Shown: positions 1-5,426 of the stretch, one piece after another
Position numbering within the stretch: position 1 is the stretch's first letter
How the letters are laid out: each line of letters starts with the position of its first letter
DNA from: CAZEUZ01 sp964515805
GTDB lineage: Bacteria > Pseudomonadota > Gammaproteobacteria > Pseudomonadales > Cellvibrionaceae
Direction: 5' to 3'
DNA length: 6,229 bases
Assembly: GCA_964515805.1 (NCBI GenBank)
Contig: CAZEUZ010000015.1
Coordinates: forward strand, 1-6,229
Notes under the pieces: generated by a model
Database searches by the model: none
What the model saw: the letters and a program-made list of their open reading frames with translations, nothing else
Told to the model about the DNA's origin: nothing
Made by a program: the position numbers and the translations under genes

Positions 1-78
1 TCCCACCACAACCATGCCATAGGTGAAAATATTGGTATCACACTGGATTTGGATCATTTGGTGATGTTTGCAAGGTAA
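1..78 (+). CDS. C-terminal end of a truncated gene, probably ABC-transporter ATPase (iron(III)/FbpC-like)
   Basis: Frame 1 is open from the window edge to a TAA at 76-78, giving 25 residues. They begin SHHNHAIGENIGI and end with a hydrophobic strand, LDHLVMFAR. A His-rich turn, then a Gly-rich turn, then a strand ending in (D/E)HLVxF is how the C-terminal TOBE-like domain of iron(III)/polyamine-type ABC ATPases typically finishes. The identification rests only on this short tail and remembered family pattern, so it is tentative. If right, the full protein would be a cytoplasmic nucleotide-binding subunit of about 350 residues energising a substrate importer. The gene lies in the same direction as gcvH, 89 bases upstream, with a likely gcvH promoter between them, so cotranscription need not be assumed. 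Confidence 0.45.
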   Translation, partial: SHHNHAIGENIGITLDLDHLVMFAR

Positions 79-106
79 TTTTACTGTTTTATATCCACTA
101 TAAAAA

Positions 107-134
107 TTATAAAATGGCGAACATCATCTATAAT
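107..134 (+). promoter_or_regulatory. Candidate sigma70 promoter for gcvH
   Basis: A perfect TATAAT hexamer lies at 129-134. A poor -35 match (TTATAA, 107-112) sits 16 bases upstream. The whole 99-134 stretch is very A+T rich, and a second TATAAA-type element lies at 108-113. Initiation near 141 would give a leader of about 27 bases containing the AAGG Shine-Dalgarno (156-159). The -10 is convincing; the -35 is not. Confidence 0.42.
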
Positions 135-167
135 GGCTAGTTATTAATATCAATTAAGGTCACACTA

Positions 168-554
168 ATGAGCGAACTTCCCAGTGAATTAAAATATCTT
201 TCTTCTCATGAATGGGCTCGGGTTGAGGACGATGGGTCGGTAACAGTCGGAATTACGGATTATGCTCAGGATGAGTTGGGTGATGTAGTCTATGTTGAGC
301 ACCCTGAAATAGGATCCACCGTTAAAGCAGGTGAACAAGCGGGTGTTATTGAATCCGTGAAGGCCGCTTCCGACATCAATTCGCCGGTATCGGGGGAAGT
401 GATCGAAACTAATACATTGTTGGAAGATGAACCAGAGTTGGTCAATCAGTCACCCTATAAAGAAGGTTGGCTGTTCAGAGTTAAATCCAGCAATGTCCAA
501 GAACTAGAAGACGCGTTGAGTGCAGCAGATTACGCTTCTACAGTAGCGGTATAA
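168..554 (+). CDS. gcvH: Glycine cleavage system H protein
   Basis: GcvH is the small lipoylated shuttle of the glycine cleavage complex. It carries the aminomethyl group from the P protein to the T protein and is reoxidised by the L protein, in the cytoplasm. The 128-residue length is typical. The opening LKYLSSHEWARVE, the central GITDYAQDELGDVVYVE (about 28-44) and the lipoyl site ESVKAASD, with Lys65 as the predicted lipoylated residue, are all classic family features. The C-terminal half keeps the SPVSGEVIE and GWLFRV segments that close the beta-barrel. The start is fixed by an AAGG Shine-Dalgarno 8 bases upstream and by the family N-terminus. No gcvT or gcvP lies next to it here: an unrelated-looking gene ends upstream and phosphomannomutase converges from downstream. 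Solitary gcvH genes are known, and H proteins can also serve lipoate transfer to other enzymes. There is no room for a glycine riboswitch in the 89-base leader region. Confidence 0.96.
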   Translation: MSELPSELKYLSSHEWARVEDDGSVTVGITDYAQDELGDVVYVEHPEIGSTVKAGEQAGVIESVKAASDINSPVSGEVIETNTLLEDEPELVNQSPYKEGWLFRVKSSNVQELEDALSAADYASTVAV

Positions 555-575
555 TATACACTGAAACTGACTAGG

Positions 576-1940
576 CTAGGCTTTTGAAGAACCTATCAGC
601 GATAGCAACTCATCGCGTTTCACTTGCATTAACTTCTCGTTTGCGCGGGACTCTACGTTTAGTCTCACTACTGGCTCGGTGTTGGACATACGCAAATTAA
701 AACGCCAGTCATCGAAGGACATCGACAAACCATCAATGTGATCCACGTTTGTTGCGCTACCTTGATAAGTCTCTTCAATCGATTTCAGTAAGGATAAAGG
801 ATCCGCCACAGTTGAGTTTATTTCTCCACTGCAGGGAAAGGCATTTATACGATCATCAATTAACGTAGATAACGACTTGCCTGAACGACACATTAACTCG
901 GTGACTAGCAACCAGGGTATCATCCCGCTGTCGCAGTAAGCAAAATCGCGAAAGTAATGATGCGCGCTCATTTCGCCACCGTACACGGCATCTTCACTAC
1001 GCATACGTTCTTTGATAAAAGCATGACCTGTCTTGCTCTGTATTGGCTTACCTCCACCGGTTTCGACGATCGACTGTGTGTTCCAAATAAGTCGAGGGTC
1101 GTGGACAACTTTAGCACCGGGATTTTTGCCCAAAAAGGCTTGAGCCAACATGCCCACAATATAATAACCTTCAATAAAGCGTCCGTTTTCATCGAAGAAA
1201 AAACAGCGATCAAAATCACCATCCCAAGCTATACCTAGATCGGCCTTATGTTTTTTTACCGCTTCAATTGTTGCCGCTCTCTTATCATGATCTAGAGGAT
1301 TAGGGATGCCATTGGGAAAGTTACCATCAGGTTCATGATGAATCTTTATAAATTCAAAAGATGGTAGCAAGCCTTCTAGTGCATCAATAACTTCACCAGC
1401 ACCACCATTGCCGCTATTGACAACAATTTTTAATGGCTTTAGTGAATCGACATCCACATAAGTCATTAGATGCTTAATATAGTCTGGACGAGAGTCAATT
1501 TCTGTTATGGATCCAGGGTTGTTACTTACGTGGGTTGCTCCCTCTTCGGCCAGGCGTTTGATTTCCAATAAACCGGTGTCGCCACTAATAGGCCTAGCCC
1601 CTTCGCGGACGAACTTCATACCGTTGTAATCTATCGGATTATGGCTAGCGGTTACACAAATGCCGCCGTCTACGGGGTAGTTAAATGCAGCAAAATAGAC
1701 TTCTTCGGTACCGCACTGGCCAATATGAAGAACATCAGCTCCAGCGTCATTTATACCTTTGGTTAAGGCATTGGTTAAATCAGGGCTCGTCAAGCGAATA
1801 TCGTGCCCTACCACTACTTTCTTAGCGTTCAGAAATTGTACAAAGGCATTCCCGATGCGATAGGCGATATCTTCGTTAAGTTGATCGGGTACGCGTCCAC
1901 GGACGTCATAAGCTTTAAAACATTCTAATGGCTTAGTCAT
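576..1940 (-). CDS. manB: Phosphomannomutase (ManB/CpsG type)
   Basis: This enzyme of the alpha-D-phosphohexomutase superfamily interconverts mannose-6-phosphate and mannose-1-phosphate, the precursor step to GDP-mannose for exopolysaccharide, LPS or alginate-like polymers. The 454-residue length fits. All four active-site landmarks are present: the phosphoserine loop TASHNP with Ser99 as the phosphorylated residue, the metal loop DGDFDR (240-245), the sugar-recognition loop GGEMSAHH (321-328) and the phosphate-binding loop RMSNTEPVVR (417-426). The opening CFKAYDVRG and the segment GMKFVREGARPISGDTG match enterobacterial CpsG/ManB closely, better than the AlgC/PMM-PGM type, so strict phosphomannomutase activity is favoured, although glucose-phosphate cross-activity cannot be excluded. 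Its start codon lies 11 bases after the galU stop, which implies an operon with translation probably aided by coupling, since only a weak GGT-type Shine-Dalgarno is visible. The gene ends 21 bases from the convergent gcvH stop with no clear terminator. Confidence 0.95.
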   Translation of the reverse strand: MTKPLECFKAYDVRGRVPDQLNEDIAYRIGNAFVQFLNAKKVVVGHDIRLTSPDLTNALTKGINDAGADVLHIGQCGTEEVYFAAFNYPVDGGICVTASHNPIDYNGMKFVREGARPISGDTGLLEIKRLAEEGATHVSNNPGSITEIDSRPDYIKHLMTYVDVDSLKPLKIVVNSGNGGAGEVIDALEGLLPSFEFIKIHHEPDGNFPNGIPNPLDHDKRAATIEAVKKHKADLGIAWDGDFDRCFFFDENGRFIEGYYIVGMLAQAFLGKNPGAKVVHDPRLIWNTQSIVETGGGKPIQSKTGHAFIKERMRSEDAVYGGEMSAHHYFRDFAYCDSGMIPWLLVTELMCRSGKSLSTLIDDRINAFPCSGEINSTVADPLSLLKSIEETYQGSATNVDHIDGLSMSFDDWRFNLRMSNTEPVVRLNVESRANEKLMQVKRDELLSLIGSSKA

Positions 1941-1951
1941 TTGAGATACCG

Positions 1952-2776
1952 TTATTTACTATAGATATTTTTATAGACGTAGTTAGTGGCTTCGACAAAG
2001 CCATCTACGCTACCACAATCAAAGCGTCGACCTTTAAACTTGTATGCCATAACACAACCATTTTTTGCCTGAGACAGTAACGCATCGGTAAGTTGTACTT
2101 CGTTATTTTTACCAGCAGGTGTATTTTCAAGCAGTTCAAAAATATCGGGAGTGAGTATGTATCTGCCTATAATGGCAAGATTGCTGGGCGCTTCTTCGGG
2201 TTCTGGCTTTTCTATCATGTTGGTCACTCGAAATACCGAGTCACTTAGCTGTTCCCCCGCTACAATACCAAACTTATTTGTCTGGTCTTCAGGAACCTCC
2301 TCAATGGCAACGATACTACAACGGAACTGTTTGTACAGTTTAACCATTTGCGCAAGTACTCCTTCACCTTCAGTTAAACAAAGGTCATCTGACAATACTA
2401 CAGCAAAGGCTTCATCTCCCATCAAGCGATGACCATTGAGGATGGCATCACCCAAACCGCGCATTGCAGTTTGTCGTGTAAATGAAAATTTACCCTTATT
2501 CATCACGTCTCGAATACATTCAAGGTATTCTTCTTTGCTGGTACCTTCAATTTGATGTTCCAGTTCATAGTTGAGGTCAAAGTGATCTGCAATGGCTCTT
2601 TTGCCTCGACCGGTAACAAATCCAATGTCAGATAAACCAGCCTCTAAAGCCTCCTCAACACCATATTGGACTAAAGGCTTATTGACTACCGGCAGCATTT
2701 CTTTGGGCATGGATTTGGTAGCGGGAAGAAATCGGGTCCCGTAACCCGCTACTGGGAAAAGGCATTTTTTGATCAT
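1952..2776 (-). CDS. galU: UTP-glucose-1-phosphate uridylyltransferase (UDP-glucose pyrophosphorylase)
   Basis: GalU makes UDP-glucose and pyrophosphate from UTP and glucose-1-phosphate in the cytoplasm, supplying LPS core, exopolysaccharide and galactose metabolism. The 274-residue protein opens with the nucleotide-binding signature GYGTRFLPATKSMPKEMLP (11-29). It also has VTGRGKRAIADHFD (about 54-67), the metal/nucleotide segment VVLSDDLCL (127-134 region), the sugar-binding EKPEPEEAPSNLAIIGRYIL (189-208), VQLTDAL (227-233) and KFKGRRFDCGS (246-256). It closely resembles the short Pseudomonas-type GalU. The usual GLGHA motif reads GLGDA here, with Asp at residue 110; the codon is GAT, one base from CAT. 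The start is supported by an AAGGA Shine-Dalgarno (complement of 2783-2787) and by the family N-terminus MIKKCLFPVAGYG. manB follows 11 bases downstream; fdxA ends 43 bases upstream on the same strand. Confidence 0.96.
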   Translation of the reverse strand: MIKKCLFPVAGYGTRFLPATKSMPKEMLPVVNKPLVQYGVEEALEAGLSDIGFVTGRGKRAIADHFDLNYELEHQIEGTSKEEYLECIRDVMNKGKFSFTRQTAMRGLGDAILNGHRLMGDEAFAVVLSDDLCLTEGEGVLAQMVKLYKQFRCSIVAIEEVPEDQTNKFGIVAGEQLSDSVFRVTNMIEKPEPEEAPSNLAIIGRYILTPDIFELLENTPAGKNNEVQLTDALLSQAKNGCVMAYKFKGRRFDCGSVDGFVEATNYVYKNIYSK

Positions 2777-2819
2777 TACTCGTCCTTATTTCATTCTTAA
2801 ATTTGCGATTTACCGATAG

Positions 2820-3149
2820 TTATCTAATTAAATACTTGATTTTATCCTCAACGCCATCCCATTTTTCAGCATCGGGTAGAGGGTCTTTTGCCTCCGTAAT
2901 ATTGTTATCGCGCCAAGCTTCGGCTAATTCCTCGTTGAGCTCGAGAAATTGTTCCTGACCTGCAGGTATTTCATCTTCAGCAAAGATAGCGTCTACCGGA
3001 CATTCTGGTTCGCACAGTCCGCAATCGATACATTCGTCGGGATCTATTACCAAAAAGTTTTCACCTTCATAAAAACAATCCACTGGGCAAACTTCAACAC
3101 AGTCGGTGTGCTTGCATTTAATGCAATTTTCCCCAACAATAAATGTCAT
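2820..3149 (-). CDS. fdxA: Seven-iron ferredoxin (3Fe-4S plus 4Fe-4S)
   Basis: FdxA is a small acidic soluble electron carrier of the Azotobacter ferredoxin I type. The 109 residues include nine cysteines. By comparison with Azotobacter FdI, Cys9, Cys17 and Cys50 should hold the 3Fe-4S cluster, and Cys21, Cys40, Cys43 and Cys46 the 4Fe-4S cluster. Cys12 and Cys25 would be free, Cys25 corresponding to the FdI cysteine near the 4Fe cluster. The second motif CIDCGLCEPECP is intact. The family's C-terminal extension is also present (LNEELAEAW, then DPLPDAEKWDGV), so this is full length and not a short 8Fe ferredoxin. The start is fixed by a GGAG Shine-Dalgarno (complement of 3156-3160) and by the family N-terminus. 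It is the first gene of the reverse-strand group. The physiological partner is not evident from the neighbours. Confidence 0.95.
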   Translation of the reverse strand: MTFIVGENCIKCKHTDCVEVCPVDCFYEGENFLVIDPDECIDCGLCEPECPVDAIFAEDEIPAGQEQFLELNEELAEAWRDNNITEAKDPLPDAEKWDGVEDKIKYLIR

Positions 3150-3180
3150 TCGTTAACTCCGTAGCTAAATTTTGCAATGC

Positions 3181-3208
3181 ATTTTAGCAGCTTTTTAGCG
3201 CTTGTGTA
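3181..3208 (-). promoter_or_regulatory. Candidate sigma70 promoter for fdxA
   Basis: Reading the minus strand, a -10 TAAAAT (complement of 3181-3186) is preceded by TACACA (complement of 3203-3208, 4 of 6 matches to TTGACA) with a 16-base spacer. The -10 ends 31 bases upstream of the fdxA ATG, which leaves room for a short leader containing the GGAG Shine-Dalgarno. Confidence 0.4.
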
Positions 3209-3210
3209 GG

Positions 3211-3234
3211 GTTTGCGGCCTAAGGCCGTTAAAC
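3211..3234. repeat. Imperfect inverted repeat in the fdxA/suhB divergent spacer
   Basis: CGGCCT (3216-3221) and AGGCCG (3223-3228) are perfect reverse complements around a single A. GTTT (3211-3214) and AAAC (3231-3234) flank them as a second matching pair, offset by one extra base on the right. As RNA the one-base loop would have to open, so a dimeric protein-binding site is at least as plausible as a hairpin. It lies just upstream of the candidate fdxA -35 and about 100 bases upstream of the suhB start. No regulator is identifiable. Confidence 0.4.
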
Positions 3235-3336
3235 TACGAAAGTCTCCAATAGTCAGTTAGTCGTAATACACGCAATACTGCTATAGCAACCGCTCGATAT
3301 TTTTTCCGTACTATCGATAACAGAGAAATACCCATT

Positions 3337-4137
3337 ATGGAACCCATGTTAAATGTGGCTTTGCGTGCCGCTCGCAAAGCCAGTGAAATATTGGACAAAA
3401 TGACTCGACATGGCAAACCTTTAACCATCGAATCAAAAGGTCGGAATGATTACGTTACTGAGGTAGATCGCGCGCTCGAAAAGGAAATTGTTTATCATTT
3501 GCACAAAGCCTACCCCGATCACACTATTCATGGTGAAGAGAGCGGGATTATTGAGGGCAATAACGGTGACTATGAATGGTTAATTGATCCGTTAGATGGC
3601 ACCACTAATTTTATTCATAGGCTTCCGCACTTTGCTATCTCAATCGGTTGTCTTTACAAAGGCCAACCGCAACATGCGGTAGTGTTAGATCCTATAAAAC
3701 GTGAAGAATTCACTGCCAGCCGAGGCAGAGGCGCTTACCTAAATGATCGTCGCCTCCGTGTTACCAGCCACAGTGGTTTAAAAGACGCTTTGATAGCCAC
3801 TGGGATACCGTTTAGTGGTTTTGCCTATGACAATATTAAGCCTTACTTGGCTTGTTTAGAAGAGGTTGCTGGCGAGACGGCAGGCATACGCCGCATTGGC
3901 GCCGCTGCTTTGGACCTTGCCTATGTAGCTGCAGGCCGTTTTGAGGGTTTCTGGGAAATGAATTTAAAGCCTTGGGATATGGCTGCCGGTATATTATTAA
4001 TTCAAGAGGCAGGGGGGCTAGTGAGTGATTTTTCAGGTGGCAACAAAATAATGACGAGTGGCAATATAGTTGGTGCTACTCCAAAAGTTTTTAAACCACT
4101 ATTACAGATTGTAGAAAAACACCTAAAAAGCATTTAA
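3337..4137 (+). CDS. suhB: Inositol-1-monophosphatase family protein SuhB
   Basis: This is a Mg2+-dependent phosphatase of the IMPase fold that hydrolyses inositol-1-phosphate and related sugar phosphates. In E. coli, SuhB also joins the Nus antitermination complex on rRNA transcripts. The 266 residues match the family length. Metal ligands are visible as GEES (Glu67 within 66-69), the signature WLIDPLDGTTNF (81-92, Asp84 and Asp87) and the C-terminal signature KPWDMAAGILLIQEAGG (211-227, Asp214). The GIRRIGAAALDLAYVAAGRFEGF region (183-205) is very close to E. coli SuhB, including the paired arginines at 185-186 near the dimer surface. The start is chosen because MEPMLNVALRAARKA aligns with E. 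coli MHPMLNIAVRAARKA. The Shine-Dalgarno is weak (an AGAG about 10 bases upstream). No convincing promoter stands out in the divergent spacer. Confidence 0.95.
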   Translation: MEPMLNVALRAARKASEILDKMTRHGKPLTIESKGRNDYVTEVDRALEKEIVYHLHKAYPDHTIHGEESGIIEGNNGDYEWLIDPLDGTTNFIHRLPHFAISIGCLYKGQPQHAVVLDPIKREEFTASRGRGAYLNDRRLRVTSHSGLKDALIATGIPFSGFAYDNIKPYLACLEEVAGETAGIRRIGAAALDLAYVAAGRFEGFWEMNLKPWDMAAGILLIQEAGGLVSDFSGGNKIMTSGNIVGATPKVFKPLLQIVEKHLKSI

Positions 4138-4145
4138 AAAAGATA

Positions 4146-4250
4146 ATGGGAAGGGTGGCTCATAACAGAATTTCTTCTCGCATACGAGAAAATGGTTCGC
4201 AATGTCGGCAGTGCTTTATTAAGCTGAAAAAACTGACACGGAAAGTATGA
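4146..4250 (+). CDS. Doubtful 34-codon basic ORF between suhB and prfA
   Basis: ATG at 4146 opens a frame to TGA at 4248-4250. The 34-residue product is strongly basic, with about ten Lys/Arg, a CRQC pair (Cys20 and Cys23) and the end LKKLTRKV. It starts 8 bases after the suhB stop codon, with only an A-rich stretch and no clear Shine-Dalgarno before it, and the hairpin at 4175-4190 lies inside it. I recognise no family. An ORF of this length can arise by chance in a spacer, so it is listed only as a possibility. Confidence 0.12.
   Translation: MGRVAHNRISSRIRENGSQCRQCFIKLKKLTRKV
4175..4190. repeat. Small perfect hairpin downstream of suhB
   Basis: TTCTCG (4175-4180) and CGAGAA (4185-4190) form a six-base-pair stem with a CATA loop, 37 bases after the suhB stop. 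Neither strand has a T tract after the stem, so it does not meet the pattern of an intrinsic terminator. It may stabilise the suhB 3' end or act with a processing site, but the role is unknown. Confidence 0.35.
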
Positions 4251-4257
4251 AAAGGTA

Positions 4258-4286
4258 TTGATAGCGGGATTCTACGCTACCATGAT
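4258..4286 (+). promoter_or_regulatory. Candidate promoter for prfA
   Basis: TTGATA (4258-4263) and CATGAT (4281-4286, 4 of 6 matches) are separated by exactly 17 bases, which would place initiation near 4293 and leave a leader of about 25 bases. An overlapping alternative is CTGACA (4233-4238) with TATTGA (4256-4261), also spaced 17. The spacer of the first pair includes a five-base inverted repeat, TAGCG (4262-4266) with CGCTA (4275-4279). Both pairings are imperfect, and read-through from suhB is also possible. Confidence 0.33.
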
Positions 4287-4317
4287 GATGAATTAACAAA
4301 TAGATTAGCCTTTACTT

Positions 4318-5400
4318 ATGAAGCATTCAATGTTGGAAAAACTGGACCGTCTTCGAGATCGTCATATTGAGGTGGGCGCATTGTTAAGTGATGCAGAGGT
4401 CATTGCTGATCAAAATCGTTTTGTCGAATTGTCCAGGGAATACGCCGAGTTAGAACCTGTCGTTACATGCTATGGCCAGTATCAGCAGATTACCGATGAT
4501 CACAATGAAGCCAAGAATTTATTGAAGGATACCGATATGGAAATCCGCGAAATGGCTCAGGAAGAATTAAAAAATACGGAAACTCAGCTACAGCAGTTGA
4601 GTTTGCACTTGCAAACATTGTTACTGCCGAAAGACCCCAATGATGACAAAGATGTCTTTTTGGAAATCCGGGCGGGCACTGGTGGCGATGAAGCGGCTAT
4701 TTTTGCCGGAGATTTATTTCGGATGTATAGCCGCTATGCTGAGCTGCGAGGCTGGCGGGTAGAAATTATTAGCGAAAGCACTAGCGAGCAAGGCGGCTAT
4801 AAAGAAATTATCGCCCGTGTTGTTGGTAATGGCGTTTACTCTCAGCTTAAATTTGAATCGGGGGCTCATCGCGTGCAACGGGTACCAGAAACGGAGTCAC
4901 AAGGACGCATTCATACGTCAGCTTGTACTGTTGCTGTTATGCCAGAGGCCGATGCACAGGCTGAAATTGCTATCAATAAATCTGATTTGCGGGAGGATAG
5001 ATTTAGAGCCAGTGGCGCCGGCGGCCAACATGTGAATAAGACGGATTCTGCGATCCGGCTAACCCATTTGCCGACAGGGATAGTCGTCGAGTGTCAAGAT
5101 GAGCGTTCACAACACAAAAACCGGGCGCGTGCGTTGGCGTTATTGGCTGCGCGGCTGCAGAGCGCCCAGGCAGAATCTGCAGCTAAGGAAGTGGCGGATG
5201 AACGCCGCAATTTGGTAGGCAGCGGCGACCGCTCTGAGCGTATTCGCACCTATAATTTCCCGCAGGGACGCGTTACTGATCATCGTATTAATCTAACGTT
5301 ATACAAATTGGCAGAAGTGATGACAGGTGATCTTGACCCCATTGTGCAACCGCTAGTTAATGAACACCAAGCCGATCAGTTGTCGGCTTTATCACAATAA
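4318..5400 (+). CDS. prfA: Peptide chain release factor 1
   Basis: RF1 recognises UAA and UAG in the ribosomal A site and triggers peptidyl-tRNA hydrolysis. The 360 residues match the family length. The N-terminal helical domain (about 1-100) ends in LLLPKDPNDD. The RF1 core follows: EIRAGTGGDEAAIFAGDLFRMY (from 116), the codon-recognition PxT tripeptide as Pro190-Glu-Thr192 within RVPETESQGRIHTSA, which marks RF1 rather than RF2 (SPF), and the catalytic GGQ at 235-237 within SGAGGQHVN. Gln237 is the predicted methylation target of the product of the next gene. The start is chosen because MKHSMLEKLDRL aligns with E. coli MKPSIVAKLEAL; an internal ATG at 4330 is less likely. No Shine-Dalgarno is visible in the 20 bases before the ATG. 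hemA, the usual upstream neighbour in many gammaproteobacteria, is absent here; suhB lies there instead. Confidence 0.97.
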   Translation: MKHSMLEKLDRLRDRHIEVGALLSDAEVIADQNRFVELSREYAELEPVVTCYGQYQQITDDHNEAKNLLKDTDMEIREMAQEELKNTETQLQQLSLHLQTLLLPKDPNDDKDVFLEIRAGTGGDEAAIFAGDLFRMYSRYAELRGWRVEIISESTSEQGGYKEIIARVVGNGVYSQLKFESGAHRVQRVPETESQGRIHTSACTVAVMPEADAQAEIAINKSDLREDRFRASGAGGQHVNKTDSAIRLTHLPTGIVVECQDERSQHKNRARALALLAARLQSAQAESAAKEVADERRNLVGSGDRSERIRTYNFPQGRVTDHRINLTLYKLAEVMTGDLDPIVQPLVNEHQADQLSALSQ

Positions 5401-5426
5401 CTATTTCCTGAATATACAGAGTTCAC

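Noticed and set aside
79..167. Glycine riboswitch upstream of gcvH
   Set aside because: The gap is only 89 bases, mostly A+T-rich promoter-like sequence, and cannot hold the tandem glycine aptamers; no aptamer-like G-rich pattern is seen.
957..1238. Open forward frame of 93 codons opposite the phosphomannomutase gene, and an 84-codon reverse frame over nearly the same stretch
   Set aside because: Both overlap the strongly conserved manB coding sequence in another frame or strand, and their products resemble no known family.
2151..2432. Open forward frame of 93 codons opposite galU
   Set aside because: It is antisense to an intact, well-conserved galU; the product is low-complexity Ser-rich and shows no domain.
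2949..3164. Open forward frame of 71 codons opposite fdxA
   Set aside because: It is antisense to the ferredoxin; its aromatic-rich product is what the complement of the Cys/Glu/Asp codons gives.
3234..3428. Open reverse frame of 64 codons across the suhB start
   Set aside because: It overlaps the suhB 5' end in antisense, has no clear ribosome binding site, and its translation mirrors the conserved SuhB N-terminus.
4175..4190. Rho-independent terminator after suhB
   Set aside because: The six-base-pair stem is real, but no T tract follows it on either strand.
4262..4279. Five-base inverted repeat TAGCG/CGCTA as a regulatory hairpin for prfA
   Set aside because: A five-base stem with an eight-base loop is expected by chance in a spacer of this size; it is mentioned only within the promoter entry.
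4817..5035. Open forward frame of 72 codons inside prfA
   Set aside because: It is an alternative frame within the most conserved part of RF1, with no independent start signal.
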